64,000 bases of DNA from Polaromonas sp. (lineage in GTDB: Bacteria > Pseudomonadota > Gammaproteobacteria > Burkholderiales > Burkholderiaceae_C): the NCBI GenBank assembly GCA_021731285.1, contig JAKFXR010000037.1:20755-84754 (forward strand). The letters run 5' to 3'. Below, piece by piece: positions 39,179 through 49,206 of this stretch. Within the stretch, counting starts at the first letter, position 1; every line of letters begins with the position of its first letter. The position numbers were made by a program, and so were the translations under genes. Under the pieces are notes generated by a model, which was not told where the DNA came from, searched no databases, and saw nothing but the letters and a program-made list of their open reading frames with translations.

Positions 39179-40084
39179 ATGAGCATTGCGCAGTACATCA
39201 AGGTCATCGGCCGTGGCAAACAGGGCGCGCGCGGGCTGGACCGTGCGCAGGCATCCGATCTGTTTGGCCAGGTGCTGGATGGCACGGTCAGCGATCTGGA
39301 AGTGGGCGCCTTTTGCCTGTCCATGCGCATCAAGGGTGAAGAACCCCAGGAGATGGCCGGCTTTCTTGACGCCACCCATGCGCGGCTGAACCTCATTCCA
39401 GCCGGTAACAAACCCGTCGTGGTGCTGCCCAGCTACAACGGCGCACGCAGGCTGCCTGTGCTCACGCCGCTGCTGGCAGCACTGGTGGCACGCCGCGGCT
39501 GGCCCGTCCTGATTCACGGCACCTCCACCGAGACCAGCCGGGTTTTTGTTGAAAATGTGCTTCTGGCCCTTGATACGCGGGCACAGTCCACTATCAAAAG
39601 CATAGCGGATGGGGAAGTGGCCTACGTTCCTACCGAGCTGCTTTGCCCCGGATTGAAGCGCCTGCTCGATGTGCGCCGCGTGGTCGGCCTGCGCAACTCT
39701 GCCCACAGCCTGGTCAAACTCATGAACCCCTGCGATGGAGCAGCGGTGATCGTGAGCAGCTACACCCACCCGGAGTACGCCATCTCCATGGCAGCTGTCT
39801 TTGAGTTGATGGGCTCCACCGCCCTTTTGCTGCGCGGAACCGAGGGCGAGGCGGTTGCCGATGCGCGCCGCATGCCGCAAATGGACGGCTTCCTCGCGGG
39901 CAAACGCATGACACTGCAGGAGGGTCAAAAGGGAACCCTGACCGATCTGCCCGATCTACCCAAAGAGGTCGACGCTGAAACAACCGCAGGCTATATTCGC
40001 GACGTGCTGGCCGGTGTCAGGCCAGTACCCGCCTCGATGGAACTGCAGGTGGAACACATCTTGCATCTCGCACAAGCATCATGA
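39179..40084 (+). CDS. ybiB: YbiB family protein (anthranilate phosphoribosyltransferase fold)
   Basis: MSIAQYIKVIGRGKQGARGLDRAQASDLFGQVLDG; glycosyl-transferase family 3-like. Confidence 0.8.
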   Translation: MSIAQYIKVIGRGKQGARGLDRAQASDLFGQVLDGTVSDLEVGAFCLSMRIKGEEPQEMAGFLDATHARLNLIPAGNKPVVVLPSYNGARRLPVLTPLLAALVARRGWPVLIHGTSTETSRVFVENVLLALDTRAQSTIKSIADGEVAYVPTELLCPGLKRLLDVRRVVGLRNSAHSLVKLMNPCDGAAVIVSSYTHPEYAISMAAVFELMGSTALLLRGTEGEAVADARRMPQMDGFLAGKRMTLQEGQKGTLTDLPDLPKEVDAETTAGYIRDVLAGVRPVPASMELQVEHILHLAQAS

Positions 40085-40851
40085 ACATTCAAGGAAAAGT
40101 CGCTCTCGTAGGCGCAGGTCCCGGTGATCCGGAACTGCTTACCGTCAAAGCCGTCAAGGCCATCCAGGCCGCCACGGTCTTGCTGGTGGACGACCTCGTC
40201 AGCGACGACATCGTGGCCCTGGCTGCCCCTGCCGCCCGCATTGTGTACGTCGGCAAGCGCGGCGGCTGCAAAAGCACGCCCCAGGCCTTCATCGAAAAGC
40301 TGATGGTGATGGCCGCCCGGGAAGGTGAAAACGTGGTGCGCCTCAAAGGTGGTGACCCCTTCATCTTCGGGCGCGGCGGCGAAGAGCTCGAGCACTTGCG
40401 TGAGTCCGGCATCGAGGTGCAGGTCATCAACGGCATCACCGCAGGGCTGGCAGCGGTCACCTCGCTCGGTGTGCCGTTGACGCATCGACAGCACGCCCAC
40501 GGGGTGGTGTTTGTGACAGGCCATGTCAGACCCGGGGCTGAAGGCACCGACTGGCGCGCACTGGCCGAAACCGCGCACAAGGCCAGGCTCACGCTGGTCA
40601 TCTACATGGGCGTCAGCGGCGCCGAGCGCATAGAAGGCGAACTGCTCACCGGTCTTCCAGCCAGCACGCCAGCCTGCGTGATCCAGAACGCCTCGCTGCC
40701 AACGCAGCGGCACCTGTCCACCACGCTGGGCAGCCTGGCGGCGTCCATCCGCGAGGCAGGCATGGGAAGCCCGTCCATCATCGTCGTGGGTGACGTGATG
40801 GCTGGCGTCGCGCTGGCAACAGCACACCCCGCCAGCGCGCGTGCTGCCTGA
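40081..40851 (+). CDS. cobA: Uroporphyrinogen-III C-methyltransferase
   Basis: VALVGAGPGDPELLTVKAVKAI, VRLKGGDPFIFGRGGEE. Confidence 0.95.
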   Translation: MNIQGKVALVGAGPGDPELLTVKAVKAIQAATVLLVDDLVSDDIVALAAPAARIVYVGKRGGCKSTPQAFIEKLMVMAAREGENVVRLKGGDPFIFGRGGEELEHLRESGIEVQVINGITAGLAAVTSLGVPLTHRQHAHGVVFVTGHVRPGAEGTDWRALAETAHKARLTLVIYMGVSGAERIEGELLTGLPASTPACVIQNASLPTQRHLSTTLGSLAASIREAGMGSPSIIVVGDVMAGVALATAHPASARAA

Positions 40852-40966
40852 GCCTGCCCAGCCAGCGCATCTGTACCTGCGGGTACACTTTTGCCTTGCC
40901 GTCGGCACCGAGACGCTATTATTTCAATAGCAAGGTAGCCCGGCCAATACAGGGCCAGAGGCTCAT

Positions 40967-42214
40967 TTGACTCATCAATTTGACGTTGTGGTGATAGGTG
41001 CGGGCGCTGCCGGCCTGTTTTGCGCCGGCATGGCAGGCCAGCGCGGCCTGAAGGTGCTGCTGGTGGACCACAGCGAGAAAGTGGCCGAGAAAATCCGCAT
41101 CTCGGGCGGCGGCCGCTGCAATTTCACCAACCGCGATGCGACACCTGCCAACTTCCTGAGCGAGAACCCGCACTTCTGCCGCTCAGCCCTGTCGCGTTAC
41201 ACCCCGCAGAATTTCATCGCGCTGCTGCAGAGTCACAACATCCCGTTTCACGAAAAACACAAAGGCCAGCTGTTCTGCGATCGCTCCGCCGAAGATGTGA
41301 TCAACATGCTGCTGGCTGAATGCGCCAGGGGGCAGGTCACCCGCTGGCAACCTTGCAGCATCAAAAGCATCACCAGCCCGGCAACAACGGGCGCCGGCAG
41401 CTATCAACTAGTGAGCGACCGCGGCCTGATTGAAGCGCAGCAAGTGGTCATTGCCACCGGCGGTCTGTCCATCCCGAAGATTGGTGCGACCGACTTCGGC
41501 TACCGCATCGCCGAACAGTTTGGTCTGCGCCTTGTCCAGCCGCGGCCAGGCCTGGTACCCATGACATTCGACGGCGAGGCCTGGGCGCCCTACGCAGAAC
41601 TGGCCGGGTTGGCGCTGCCGGTGTTGATCGAGGCCGGACCTCCCGATGCAACGCCGAAACAACGCAAAAAAGCCACGGTTTTCGCTGAAGACCTGCTGTT
41701 TACCCACCGCGGCCTCAGCGGACCCGCGGTATTGCAAATTTCCAGCTTCTGGCGGGAGGGCGAGGCCATTCGCATCAACCTGGCACCCGGCGTGGACCTG
41801 TCCACCCTGCTGCTGCGCGCCAAAACCAACTCAAAAAAACTGATCGCCAACGAACTGGCCACCCTGGTGCCAGCCCGCCTGGCCAATGCCTGGGCGAGCC
41901 GCGACGCCGCTTGGCAAAAAGCTGTCTGCGACGCCAGTGACAAAGCCCTGGAAGCCCTGGCCACGCAGTTGGCCGACTGGCAACTGCTGCCCACCGGCAC
42001 CGAAGGCTATAAAAAGGCCGAAGTCACCTTGGGCGGGGTGGACACCCGGGACCTGTCCTCCCAGACCATGGAATCAAAGCAAGCCGGCCTGTATTTCATT
42101 GGCGAGGTGGTAGACGTCACAGGCTGGCTCGGCGGTTACAACTTCCAGTGGGCCTGGGCCTCTGCCCACGCCTGTGCAGAGGCGTTGGCGGCAAAGTCCG
42201 CCAGCGGTGCCTGA
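40967..42214 (+). CDS. BaiN/HI0933-like NAD(P)/FAD-dependent oxidoreductase (TTG start)
   Basis: VVVIGAGAAGLFCAGMAGQRG, RISGGGRCNFTN, VDVTGWLGGYNFQWAWASA. Confidence 0.9.
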   Translation: MTHQFDVVVIGAGAAGLFCAGMAGQRGLKVLLVDHSEKVAEKIRISGGGRCNFTNRDATPANFLSENPHFCRSALSRYTPQNFIALLQSHNIPFHEKHKGQLFCDRSAEDVINMLLAECARGQVTRWQPCSIKSITSPATTGAGSYQLVSDRGLIEAQQVVIATGGLSIPKIGATDFGYRIAEQFGLRLVQPRPGLVPMTFDGEAWAPYAELAGLALPVLIEAGPPDATPKQRKKATVFAEDLLFTHRGLSGPAVLQISSFWREGEAIRINLAPGVDLSTLLLRAKTNSKKLIANELATLVPARLANAWASRDAAWQKAVCDASDKALEALATQLADWQLLPTGTEGYKKAEVTLGGVDTRDLSSQTMESKQAGLYFIGEVVDVTGWLGGYNFQWAWASAHACAEALAAKSASGA

Positions 42215-42232
42215 CCCCGATCCCAGACCAGC

Positions 42233-42320
42233 CGGGGCCGCGGGTCCGGCTCTGCCGGCCCGCAGGCGCAGCGGCCCCCTCTGGGGGCAGGAAGTTACAC
42301 GCAGTGAACGACCGTGGGGG
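42233..42320 (+). repeat. Dispersed GC-rich intergenic repeat, copy 2
   Basis: CGGGGCCGCGGGTCCGGCTCTGCCGGCCCGCAGGCGCAGCGGCCCCCTCTGGGGGCAGGAAGTTACACGCAGTGAACGACCGTGGGGG. Confidence 0.85.
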
Positions 42321-42329
42321 TGCTATAAT
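42321..42329 (+). promoter_or_regulatory. Extended -10 element (TGCTATAAT) for rpsU
   Basis: Perfect TATAAT with TGn extension, directly abutting repeat copy 2. Confidence 0.6.
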
Positions 42330-42413
42330 CTCAGGCTTTGCTAGCAAACCCGCGTTCCGGCCTGATCCTGATCAGATCACTAAGGACGCCCAATTTTTTG
42401 GATCACTTCATCA

Positions 42414-42626
42414 ATGACGACCATTCGTGTAAAAGACAACGAGCCCTTTGACGTGGCTCTGCGCCGTTTCAAGCGCACCATTGAAAAACTCGGTCTGCTG
42501 ACCGACCTGCGCGCCCGCGAGTTTTACGAAAAGCCAACGGCCGAGCGCAAGCGCAAGAAGGCCGCGGCCGTCAAGCGCAATTACAAGCGCATCCGCTCGA
42601 TGCAGTTGCCCAAAAAGCTGTACTAA
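42414..42626 (+). CDS. rpsU: 30S ribosomal protein S21
   Basis: [54 protein letters not shown]. Confidence 0.97.
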   Translation: MTTIRVKDNEPFDVALRRFKRTIEKLGLLTDLRAREFYEKPTAERKRKKAAAVKRNYKRIRSMQLPKKLY

Positions 42627-42649
42627 ACCTACAGGCCTCACGGCACGCC

Positions 42650-42682
42650 AAAAGCCCGCACGAGGACGCTCTGCGGGCTTTT
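42650..42682 (+). terminator. Intrinsic terminator after rpsU
   Basis: AAAAGCCCGCA...TGCGGGCTTTT. Confidence 0.85.
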
Positions 42683-42729
42683 GTGCTTTTGAACCCCCTG
42701 TTTGACCGCCACCACTTCTGGAGACCCCC

Positions 42730-43176
42730 ATGTCCCTCAAAGACCAGATCACCGAAGACATGAAAACCGCCATGCGCGCCAAGGACAGCGAGCGCCTGGG
42801 CACCATCCGCCTGCTCTTGGCCGCCTGCAAGCAAAAAGAGGTGGACGAGCGCATCGTGCTCGACGATGCCGCAGTGATTGCCATCGTCGACAAGCTGATC
42901 AAGCAGCGCAAGGACTCGCTGGAGGCCTTCCAGAAGGCCGAGCGCAAGGATCTGGCCGACAAGGAAGCTGCCGAGCTGGTGGTGCTGCAGGCCTACCTGC
43001 CCGCCCGCCTGAGCGCGGAAGAGGTCGCTGCCGCCGTCAAGGCCATCGTGACCGAACTGGGCGCCAGCGGCCCAGGCGACATGGGCAAGGTTATGGGTGC
43101 AGTCAAGGCCAAACTCGCGGGCAAGGCCGACATGGGTCAGGTGTCGGCCGCGGTGAAAACTGCCCTTGCAGGATAG
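42730..43176 (+). CDS. GatB/YqeY domain protein
   Basis: DQITEDMKTAMRAKDSERLGTIRLLLAACKQKEVDER; GPGDMGKVMGAVKAKLAGKADMGQVSAAVK. Confidence 0.92.
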   Translation: MSLKDQITEDMKTAMRAKDSERLGTIRLLLAACKQKEVDERIVLDDAAVIAIVDKLIKQRKDSLEAFQKAERKDLADKEAAELVVLQAYLPARLSAEEVAAAVKAIVTELGASGPGDMGKVMGAVKAKLAGKADMGQVSAAVKTALAG

Positions 43177-43196
43177 AACCCGCTTCAATTCAAGCA

Positions 43197-43280
43197 GGGG
43201 CCGCGGGTCCGGCTTTGCCGGCCCGCAGGTGCAGCGGCCCCCTCGGGGGGCAGGGAGCTACACGAAGCGACCGTGGGGGC
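43197..43280 (+). repeat. Dispersed GC-rich intergenic repeat, copy 3
   Basis: GGGGCCGCGGGTCCGGCTTTGCCGGCCCGCAGGTGCAGCGGCCCCCTCGGGGGGCAGGGAGCTACACGAAGCGACCGTGGGGGC. Confidence 0.85.
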
Positions 43281-43282
43281 TC

Positions 43283-44683
43283 TTATGATCCGGCGACCTT
43301 CATGCGATTGATGAGTATCGAGCCGACACTTTTGGCGCCGTAGTTGTAGACATCAGCGCCTACCGCCTGAATGCCCATCAGCATGTCCTTGAGGTTGCCG
43401 GCAATCGTGATTTCTTCCACCGGAAAGGCAATCTGCCCTTTCTCCACCCAGAAGCCGGACGCACCGCGTGAGTAGTCGCCGGTGACGTAGTTCACGCCCT
43501 GCCCCATCAGCTCGGTCACAAACAGGCCGGTGCCGAGCTTGCGCAACATGGCGTCCAGGTCATCGCCCGCTTTGGTCTGGCGGCTGCTCATCACCAGGTT
43601 GTGCGAACCGCCAGCGTTGCCGGTGGTACGCATGCCCAGCTTGCGTGCCGAGTAGGTGCTTAAAAAGTAACCCCGCACAATGCCCGCCTCGACTACATTG
43701 CGGGCCCGGGTTTTCACACCTTCTTCATCAAAAGGAGCGCTCCCCTTGCCTTTGCGCAGGTGCGGATCCTCGGTGATGTCAATATGGCCAGGAAACGCTG
43801 CCTTGCCCAGGCTGTTCAGCAAAAACGTGCTCTTGCGATACAGCGCCCCGCCACTGACCGCTTGTACAAATCCGCCCAACAATCCTGCGGCAAGCGGGGA
43901 CTCAAACAGCACCGGGCACTCCGTGGTCTTGATCTTGCGGCTCTTGAGCCGCGACAGCGCGCGTTCTGCCGCGTACCGGCCCACGGCCTCGGGACTGGCA
44001 AGCTCGGCGGCGTCGCGCATGGAGCTGTACCAGGCATCGCGCTGCATGTTGCTGCCTTTGCCTGCGATGGGAGCGACCGAAATGCTGTGGCGGGAGCTGG
44101 CGTAACCGCCGCGAAATCCACGGGTATGGGCACTGAAAAAGTGGCTCTGCTGGGCCGACACACCCGCACCCTCGCTGTTGGTGATCAGGCGGCTGGTTTC
44201 CAGCGCGGCGGTTTCACATTGCAATGCAAGTTGGGCCGCCTGCTGTGAGTTGATGTCCCAGGGATGAAACAGGTCCAGGTCAGGGTACACGCGGGCAATG
44301 TCGCGGTCCGCCGGCAAACCCGAGGTTTTGTCCTCCGCCGTGAAGCGGGCAATGTCATAGGCTGCCTGGACGGTCTGCTCGATGGCCGCGCGGGAAAAGT
44401 CGCTGGTGGCGGCGTTGCCGCGCTTTTGCCCGATGTAGACAGTGATGCCAAGAGACTTGTCCCGGTTGCGCTCGACGTTTTCAAGCTCGCCCTTGCGCAC
44501 ACTGACGCTCAGACCACAGCCCTCGGAGGCTTCGGCGGCGGCATCGGTGGCACCGATCCTCTTCGCATGAGCCAGTGCGGTATCCACCAGATCTTCGAAA
44601 AAGTCCCGGTGATAGCTGAAGCCGGAGGCAGGTTGGGATGTTGTTTGCGGTCGGGACGCGGTCACGGCAGTCTTTAAGGTCAT
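43283..44683 (-). CDS. pmbA: Metalloprotease PmbA/TldE
   Basis: GTNASGG-like ASGFWVEKGQIAFPVEEITIAGNLKDML; TldD/PmbA family. Confidence 0.93.
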   Translation of the reverse strand: MTLKTAVTASRPQTTSQPASGFSYHRDFFEDLVDTALAHAKRIGATDAAAEASEGCGLSVSVRKGELENVERNRDKSLGITVYIGQKRGNAATSDFSRAAIEQTVQAAYDIARFTAEDKTSGLPADRDIARVYPDLDLFHPWDINSQQAAQLALQCETAALETSRLITNSEGAGVSAQQSHFFSAHTRGFRGGYASSRHSISVAPIAGKGSNMQRDAWYSSMRDAAELASPEAVGRYAAERALSRLKSRKIKTTECPVLFESPLAAGLLGGFVQAVSGGALYRKSTFLLNSLGKAAFPGHIDITEDPHLRKGKGSAPFDEEGVKTRARNVVEAGIVRGYFLSTYSARKLGMRTTGNAGGSHNLVMSSRQTKAGDDLDAMLRKLGTGLFVTELMGQGVNYVTGDYSRGASGFWVEKGQIAFPVEEITIAGNLKDMLMGIQAVGADVYNYGAKSVGSILINRMKVAGS

Positions 44684-44708
44684 ATGGGTAGCTATGATAC
44701 TGACTGCT

Positions 44709-45284
44709 ATGAACAACAAGACGATTAAAGGCTATTGGTCCAACGGCCGCTTCGTAAAACCCGAAGAAATTGCCGCGGAAGAGCCCGGCCCTCCGAGCAA
44801 AACCCAGCTCAAGGCCGAAGCCGACGAAAAACAGGCTCTCGGCGAAGCGCTGCTGACCCTGCGCGCCGACCTGATGGGCCGCCTGGACCTGCCGGAAAAA
44901 CTGCTCGATGCCATCGCCCAGGCCAAAAAAATAAGCAATTTCGAAGGCAAACGCCGGCAGATGCAATTCATCGGCAAGCTGATGCGCCCGCTGGACCCCG
45001 AACCGATACGCGCCGCGATTGACGAGCAGAAAAACGGCTCGGCCCAGCTCACACTGCAATTGCACCTGGCCGAGCAATGGCGCGACAAACTGATTGCCTC
45101 CGACGATGCGCTGGGGGCCTGGCTCACAGACCACCCGGACACCGACTCCCAGCAACTGCGCGCGCTGATTCGCCAGGCCCGAAAAGACGCCAAGCCCGAA
45201 AAACCGGGCGAAGCGCCGCGCCACGCCAAGTCTTACCGGGAAATCTTCCAGCTGGTTCGTCAGGCCCTGAGTCCGGAGGAGTGA
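44709..45284 (+). CDS. yjgA: DUF615/YjgA family ribosome-associated protein
   Basis: KRRQMQFIGKLMR motif; family size and layout. Confidence 0.88.
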   Translation: MNNKTIKGYWSNGRFVKPEEIAAEEPGPPSKTQLKAEADEKQALGEALLTLRADLMGRLDLPEKLLDAIAQAKKISNFEGKRRQMQFIGKLMRPLDPEPIRAAIDEQKNGSAQLTLQLHLAEQWRDKLIASDDALGAWLTDHPDTDSQQLRALIRQARKDAKPEKPGEAPRHAKSYREIFQLVRQALSPEE

Positions 45285-45883
45285 TGGCCACCTCTCGCGA
45301 CGCGGTCAAAATCGGCATTGTCTCGGTCAGCGACCGGGCATCCACCGGGGTGTACCAGGACAAGGGGCTGCCCGCGCTGCGGGACTGGCTGAGCCGCGCG
45401 GTGCTCAACCCCATCGCCTTTGAAGAACGCCTGATTCCCGATGAGAAGGATCTCATCAGTGCGACGCTGATCGAGCTCGTCGATGCCGGCTGCTCGCTGG
45501 TGCTGACCACGGGTGGAACCGGCCCTGCGCTGCGCGACGTGACGCCGGAAGCCACGCTGGCCGTGGCCGACAGGGAGATGCCCGGCTTTGGCGAGCAGAT
45601 GCGCCAGATCAGCCTGAAATTTGTGCCCACGGCGATTCTTTCGCGTCAGTGCGCGGTGATTCGGGGCCAAAGCCTCATCCTGAACCTGCCCGGTCAGCCC
45701 AAATCGATCCAGGAAACACTGGAAGGCCTGAAAAACGCAGCCGGCGAATCCACGGTGTCAGGGATTTTTTCGGCCATTCCCTACTGCCTGGACCTGATAG
45801 GCGGGCCTTATCTCGAAGGCAATGACGAGGTGTGCAAGGTGTTCCGGCCCAAATCAGCGATTCGCCCTCCTCAAGCGGCCTGA
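45284..45883 (+). CDS. mog: Molybdopterin adenylyltransferase
   Basis: KIGIVSVSDRASTGVYQDKG, TTGGTGPALRDVTPEAT, NLPGQPKSIQE; start overlaps yjgA stop. Confidence 0.93.
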   Translation: MATSRDAVKIGIVSVSDRASTGVYQDKGLPALRDWLSRAVLNPIAFEERLIPDEKDLISATLIELVDAGCSLVLTTGGTGPALRDVTPEATLAVADREMPGFGEQMRQISLKFVPTAILSRQCAVIRGQSLILNLPGQPKSIQETLEGLKNAAGESTVSGIFSAIPYCLDLIGGPYLEGNDEVCKVFRPKSAIRPPQAA

Positions 45884-45940
45884 ACCCGCATTTGCAAAGT
45901 AGTGTGGACTGGCCCTAGTATCGGTTCACAGCTGCCCTTC

Positions 45941-48514
45941 ATGCAAAAAAAAGACTTCCCGGATTCCGCCTCGCTGTTCCATGCAGAGCGGTTAGAAAAG
46001 CCCCAGGTTCACGGGCTGCAAACCTTGCTGCTCCTCTTCCTGTTCGGCTTGCCCCTGGTTTTCGGGCTCTCGCTCTGGCAGGGCAGCGGCGGTGTCCAGC
46101 TTGGCATTGTGGCGATGGCCCTTGCGCTCGCGGCTACGGCCTACTGGTTGCTGATTCGGGGCCAACATCTCTGGTCCTGCTACCTGGTGGTTTTTCTGCT
46201 TCTGGCGTGTTCATCCGCCGGCATCGTCGCCTATGGGTCGGTGCGTAGCGCTCTGGTGCTCGGCTTTGCAGGGGCCATCGTCACCGCAGGCATGCGCGTA
46301 GGCAAACAAGCCCTGATCGTGACCGTGGCGGCCAGCGCACTCATGCTGGGCGGTCTGACATGGGCCGAGATGGCCAGCCACCTCACCGCACCGAATTTTG
46401 AAGTGGATCTGCGGTTCTGGCTGATCCAGGTGCTGCTCCTGACCGGCATTGCCGTCAGTGTGTACACCAGCCGTCAGGTGGTGATGCGGGCCCTGCACGA
46501 ACAGCGCTCAGAACTGGAGCGGCGCGAGAGGGCTGAGAAGGAACTGCGCAGGAGTGAAGACCGCTTCGGCCGCATCTTCCGCAGCAGTCCGGCAGCCATC
46601 GTGGTGTTGACACTGGACGACATGAAAGTGCTGGACGTGAACCCCGCCTTTGAGCGCATGTACGGCTACACCCGTGAGGAAATCACCGGTCAGACCGATG
46701 CCGTGCTGTGGAACGACCTGAGAGTGCGAAAAGCCTTCCGGCTCCAGATGGACGCTCTGGGCCGCATGATCAACTTTCCGCTGGAGGGCCGCACCAGCGA
46801 CGGCCGGGTCATCAATGTACTGCTGTCAACAGAAATGGAAGGTGTGGGTCCGGACCGCATTGTTGTCTCCACCATCACCGACGTGACTGCCGAAGCCCAG
46901 GCCAGGCAGGCCGCGCGACAGTCGGCAGAATTGTTTTCCAAGGCCTTTGACTTCAGCCCCATCAACATGACCATCACCCGGGTCTCGGACGGCAAATTTC
47001 TCGCTGTCAACGGCGCTGAGGACACGGTCCAGGGCTTCACGCCGTCAGAGTTGCTGGGCCGCAATTCAGTCGATGTTGGCGTCTGGCCTGACCATGAAAC
47101 CCGCCGGCAGTTTGTCGAGGAGTTGGGCAAACAGCGCCAGATCAGCCGCGAGACACAAATGCGGCACAAGAACGGCACCCTGGTGGACTGCCGCATGTGG
47201 GCCGTGATTGTCAATATTTCGGGCGAGCCCTGCGTGCTGAGCTCCACCATCAATATCACCGACCAAAAACGGCGTGAAGCCTTGCTGATTGACGTGGCCA
47301 AAGGCCTTTCAGCCGAAACCGGGGAAGCCTTTTTCCACTCGGTGATACAGCACATGGGTACCACCCTGGGCGCAGACCTGGTATTGATCGGAGAAATCGC
47401 CAGCGACCAGAAAAGCGTCACGTCACTGGCCATGATCGAGGATGGCCTTGTCCAGGCCAACATCAACTATGCGCTGGAGGGTACGCCTTGCGACGGTGTC
47501 ATCAGTGACAACGGCTTGTGCGTGTACACCGATGGAATACAGCAGCAGTTCCCCAAGGACACTTTTCTCGTTGCGGGCAACTACCGCGCCTACGCCGGCG
47601 TCGCGCTGCGTGACGCGGACGGTACACCCATCGGCATCGCCAACGCCTTCTGGCGACAGCCCCAGCCCGCATCGCCTGACCGTGATGCGTTGATGCAGAT
47701 CTTTGCAAGCCGCATCACGGCCGAACTGGTACGCGTGCGCCGGGACCGCGAGATCAGCCGCCTCAATGAAACGCTGGAGCAGCGGGTCGACGAGCGGACC
47801 GCACAGCTCAAGGCGAGCGATGCCGAACTCGAGTCACTCGGTTACTCGGTATCCCATGACCTGCAGTCACCGCTTCGCAGCATCGAAGGTTTCAGCGTAC
47901 TGCTCAGGCGACGGCTCAAGGGCCGTCTTGGCGAGGAAGAAGAGCGCCTGTTTGACCGCGTCACGGTCAACGTCCTGCGCATGCACGAGCTGATCAACGA
48001 CTTGCTGGCGCTGACCCGGGTCAGCAAGGGCAAGCTGGTGTTCGAGCAGGTCAACCTCAGCGCCATGGCGCACCAGGTGCTTGCCCAACTGCGGCAGCGC
48101 GAGCCTCACCGCCATGTGCAGGCCGTGATTCAGCCAGGCCTGAGTGCCCGGTGCGACAGCAAGTTCGCCCGCATCATTCTTGAAAACCTCATTGGCAATG
48201 CCTGGAAATACTCGCGCGAGCAGGCAGACGCCAAAATGGAATTTGGCAGCCTCCCCGCCCGGGAAGGCGGACGCAGAATGCTGTTCGTCCGCGACAACGG
48301 AGCGGGCTTCAACATGGCGTATTCAGCCAGTCTCTTCAAGCCGTTTCACCGGCTGCACCATGACAATGAATTTGAAGGAAGCGGCATAGGCCTGGCCACG
48401 GTGCACCGCATCCTTGAGCGGCACGGTGGTGTCATACGCGCCGAGTCTGCCGAAGGCAAAGGTGCGTGTTTTACCTTTTCGTTCGACCCGCAGTTCGGTC
48501 CGGTCAGCGGCTGA
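45941..48514 (+). CDS. PAS/GAF hybrid membrane sensor histidine kinase
   Basis: N-terminal TM region, PAS repeats, H-box YSVSHDLQSPLRSIEGFS, HATPase FVRDNGAGFNM ... GSGIGLATVHRI. Confidence 0.9.
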   Translation: MQKKDFPDSASLFHAERLEKPQVHGLQTLLLLFLFGLPLVFGLSLWQGSGGVQLGIVAMALALAATAYWLLIRGQHLWSCYLVVFLLLACSSAGIVAYGSVRSALVLGFAGAIVTAGMRVGKQALIVTVAASALMLGGLTWAEMASHLTAPNFEVDLRFWLIQVLLLTGIAVSVYTSRQVVMRALHEQRSELERRERAEKELRRSEDRFGRIFRSSPAAIVVLTLDDMKVLDVNPAFERMYGYTREEITGQTDAVLWNDLRVRKAFRLQMDALGRMINFPLEGRTSDGRVINVLLSTEMEGVGPDRIVVSTITDVTAEAQARQAARQSAELFSKAFDFSPINMTITRVSDGKFLAVNGAEDTVQGFTPSELLGRNSVDVGVWPDHETRRQFVEELGKQRQISRETQMRHKNGTLVDCRMWAVIVNISGEPCVLSSTINITDQKRREALLIDVAKGLSAETGEAFFHSVIQHMGTTLGADLVLIGEIASDQKSVTSLAMIEDGLVQANINYALEGTPCDGVISDNGLCVYTDGIQQQFPKDTFLVAGNYRAYAGVALRDADGTPIGIANAFWRQPQPASPDRDALMQIFASRITAELVRVRRDREISRLNETLEQRVDERTAQLKASDAELESLGYSVSHDLQSPLRSIEGFSVLLRRRLKGRLGEEEERLFDRVTVNVLRMHELINDLLALTRVSKGKLVFEQVNLSAMAHQVLAQLRQREPHRHVQAVIQPGLSARCDSKFARIILENLIGNAWKYSREQADAKMEFGSLPAREGGRRMLFVRDNGAGFNMAYSASLFKPFHRLHHDNEFEGSGIGLATVHRILERHGGVIRAESAEGKGACFTFSFDPQFGPVSG

Positions 48515-48601
48515 GGGGTCCGTGCGCGGCCCGCGCGGTCGTGCCACCCATCTGTCGGGCAAATCCTGCTCGCGCGTCTCCTGCAGCCAAGCCGGCAGCG
48601 G

Positions 48602-49141
48602 CTACGTACGGGGAGCAACCACGTCCTCGGCGGTCACGATCTGCTCCAACACCGCATGCGGGTCGGTGTTGTGAGCAAACTTCCTGACCTCCCGCTGATC
48701 GTCATCACTGATCTCCAGTCTGTCTGCAATTTTCCCGAGCAGGCGCAGCATGACCGTCATTTCCCGTTCATTTAGCAAATTGATTTGTAAATCCAGATGA
48801 TGGCGCCTTTCGTTCATCTGGCTGGAATTGTTTTGTACCACCATGATGAAAAAAGAAAGGAAGATGGCCTCCAGCGAGACAAGCAGCGTGAGAAACGTGA
48901 ACGGATAGGGATCAAATGCGAGCGCAGTGCTGTTCAACAAAATCCACGCAGCAAAAAATCCCGCATGTAACAAAAGTGTGGTGCCGCGGGAGCAAACACC
49001 GGCGATGGCGGACGCGATGCGGGCGGCCAGAGGCTGCTTGCCCTGGCGCTCCCGCTCCATGCGCAAGATGCTTTCTATATTTCTCCGGGTGAACTCTTCA
49101 ATCGCCCCAGGGCGTCTGTTGGTCAATTCGTCTTGCGGCAT
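48602..49141 (-). CDS. DUF1003 membrane protein
   Basis: TLLVSLEAIFLSFFIMVVQN motif. Confidence 0.85.
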   Translation of the reverse strand: MPQDELTNRRPGAIEEFTRRNIESILRMERERQGKQPLAARIASAIAGVCSRGTTLLLHAGFFAAWILLNSTALAFDPYPFTFLTLLVSLEAIFLSFFIMVVQNNSSQMNERRHHLDLQINLLNEREMTVMLRLLGKIADRLEISDDDQREVRKFAHNTDPHAVLEQIVTAEDVVAPRT

Positions 49142-49206
49142 AGGACTGTCTGGTTGGGTGTGCCCCAGCGCCGCCCGAGCAGCGCCGGGGATCGCTTACC
49201 GCTGGA

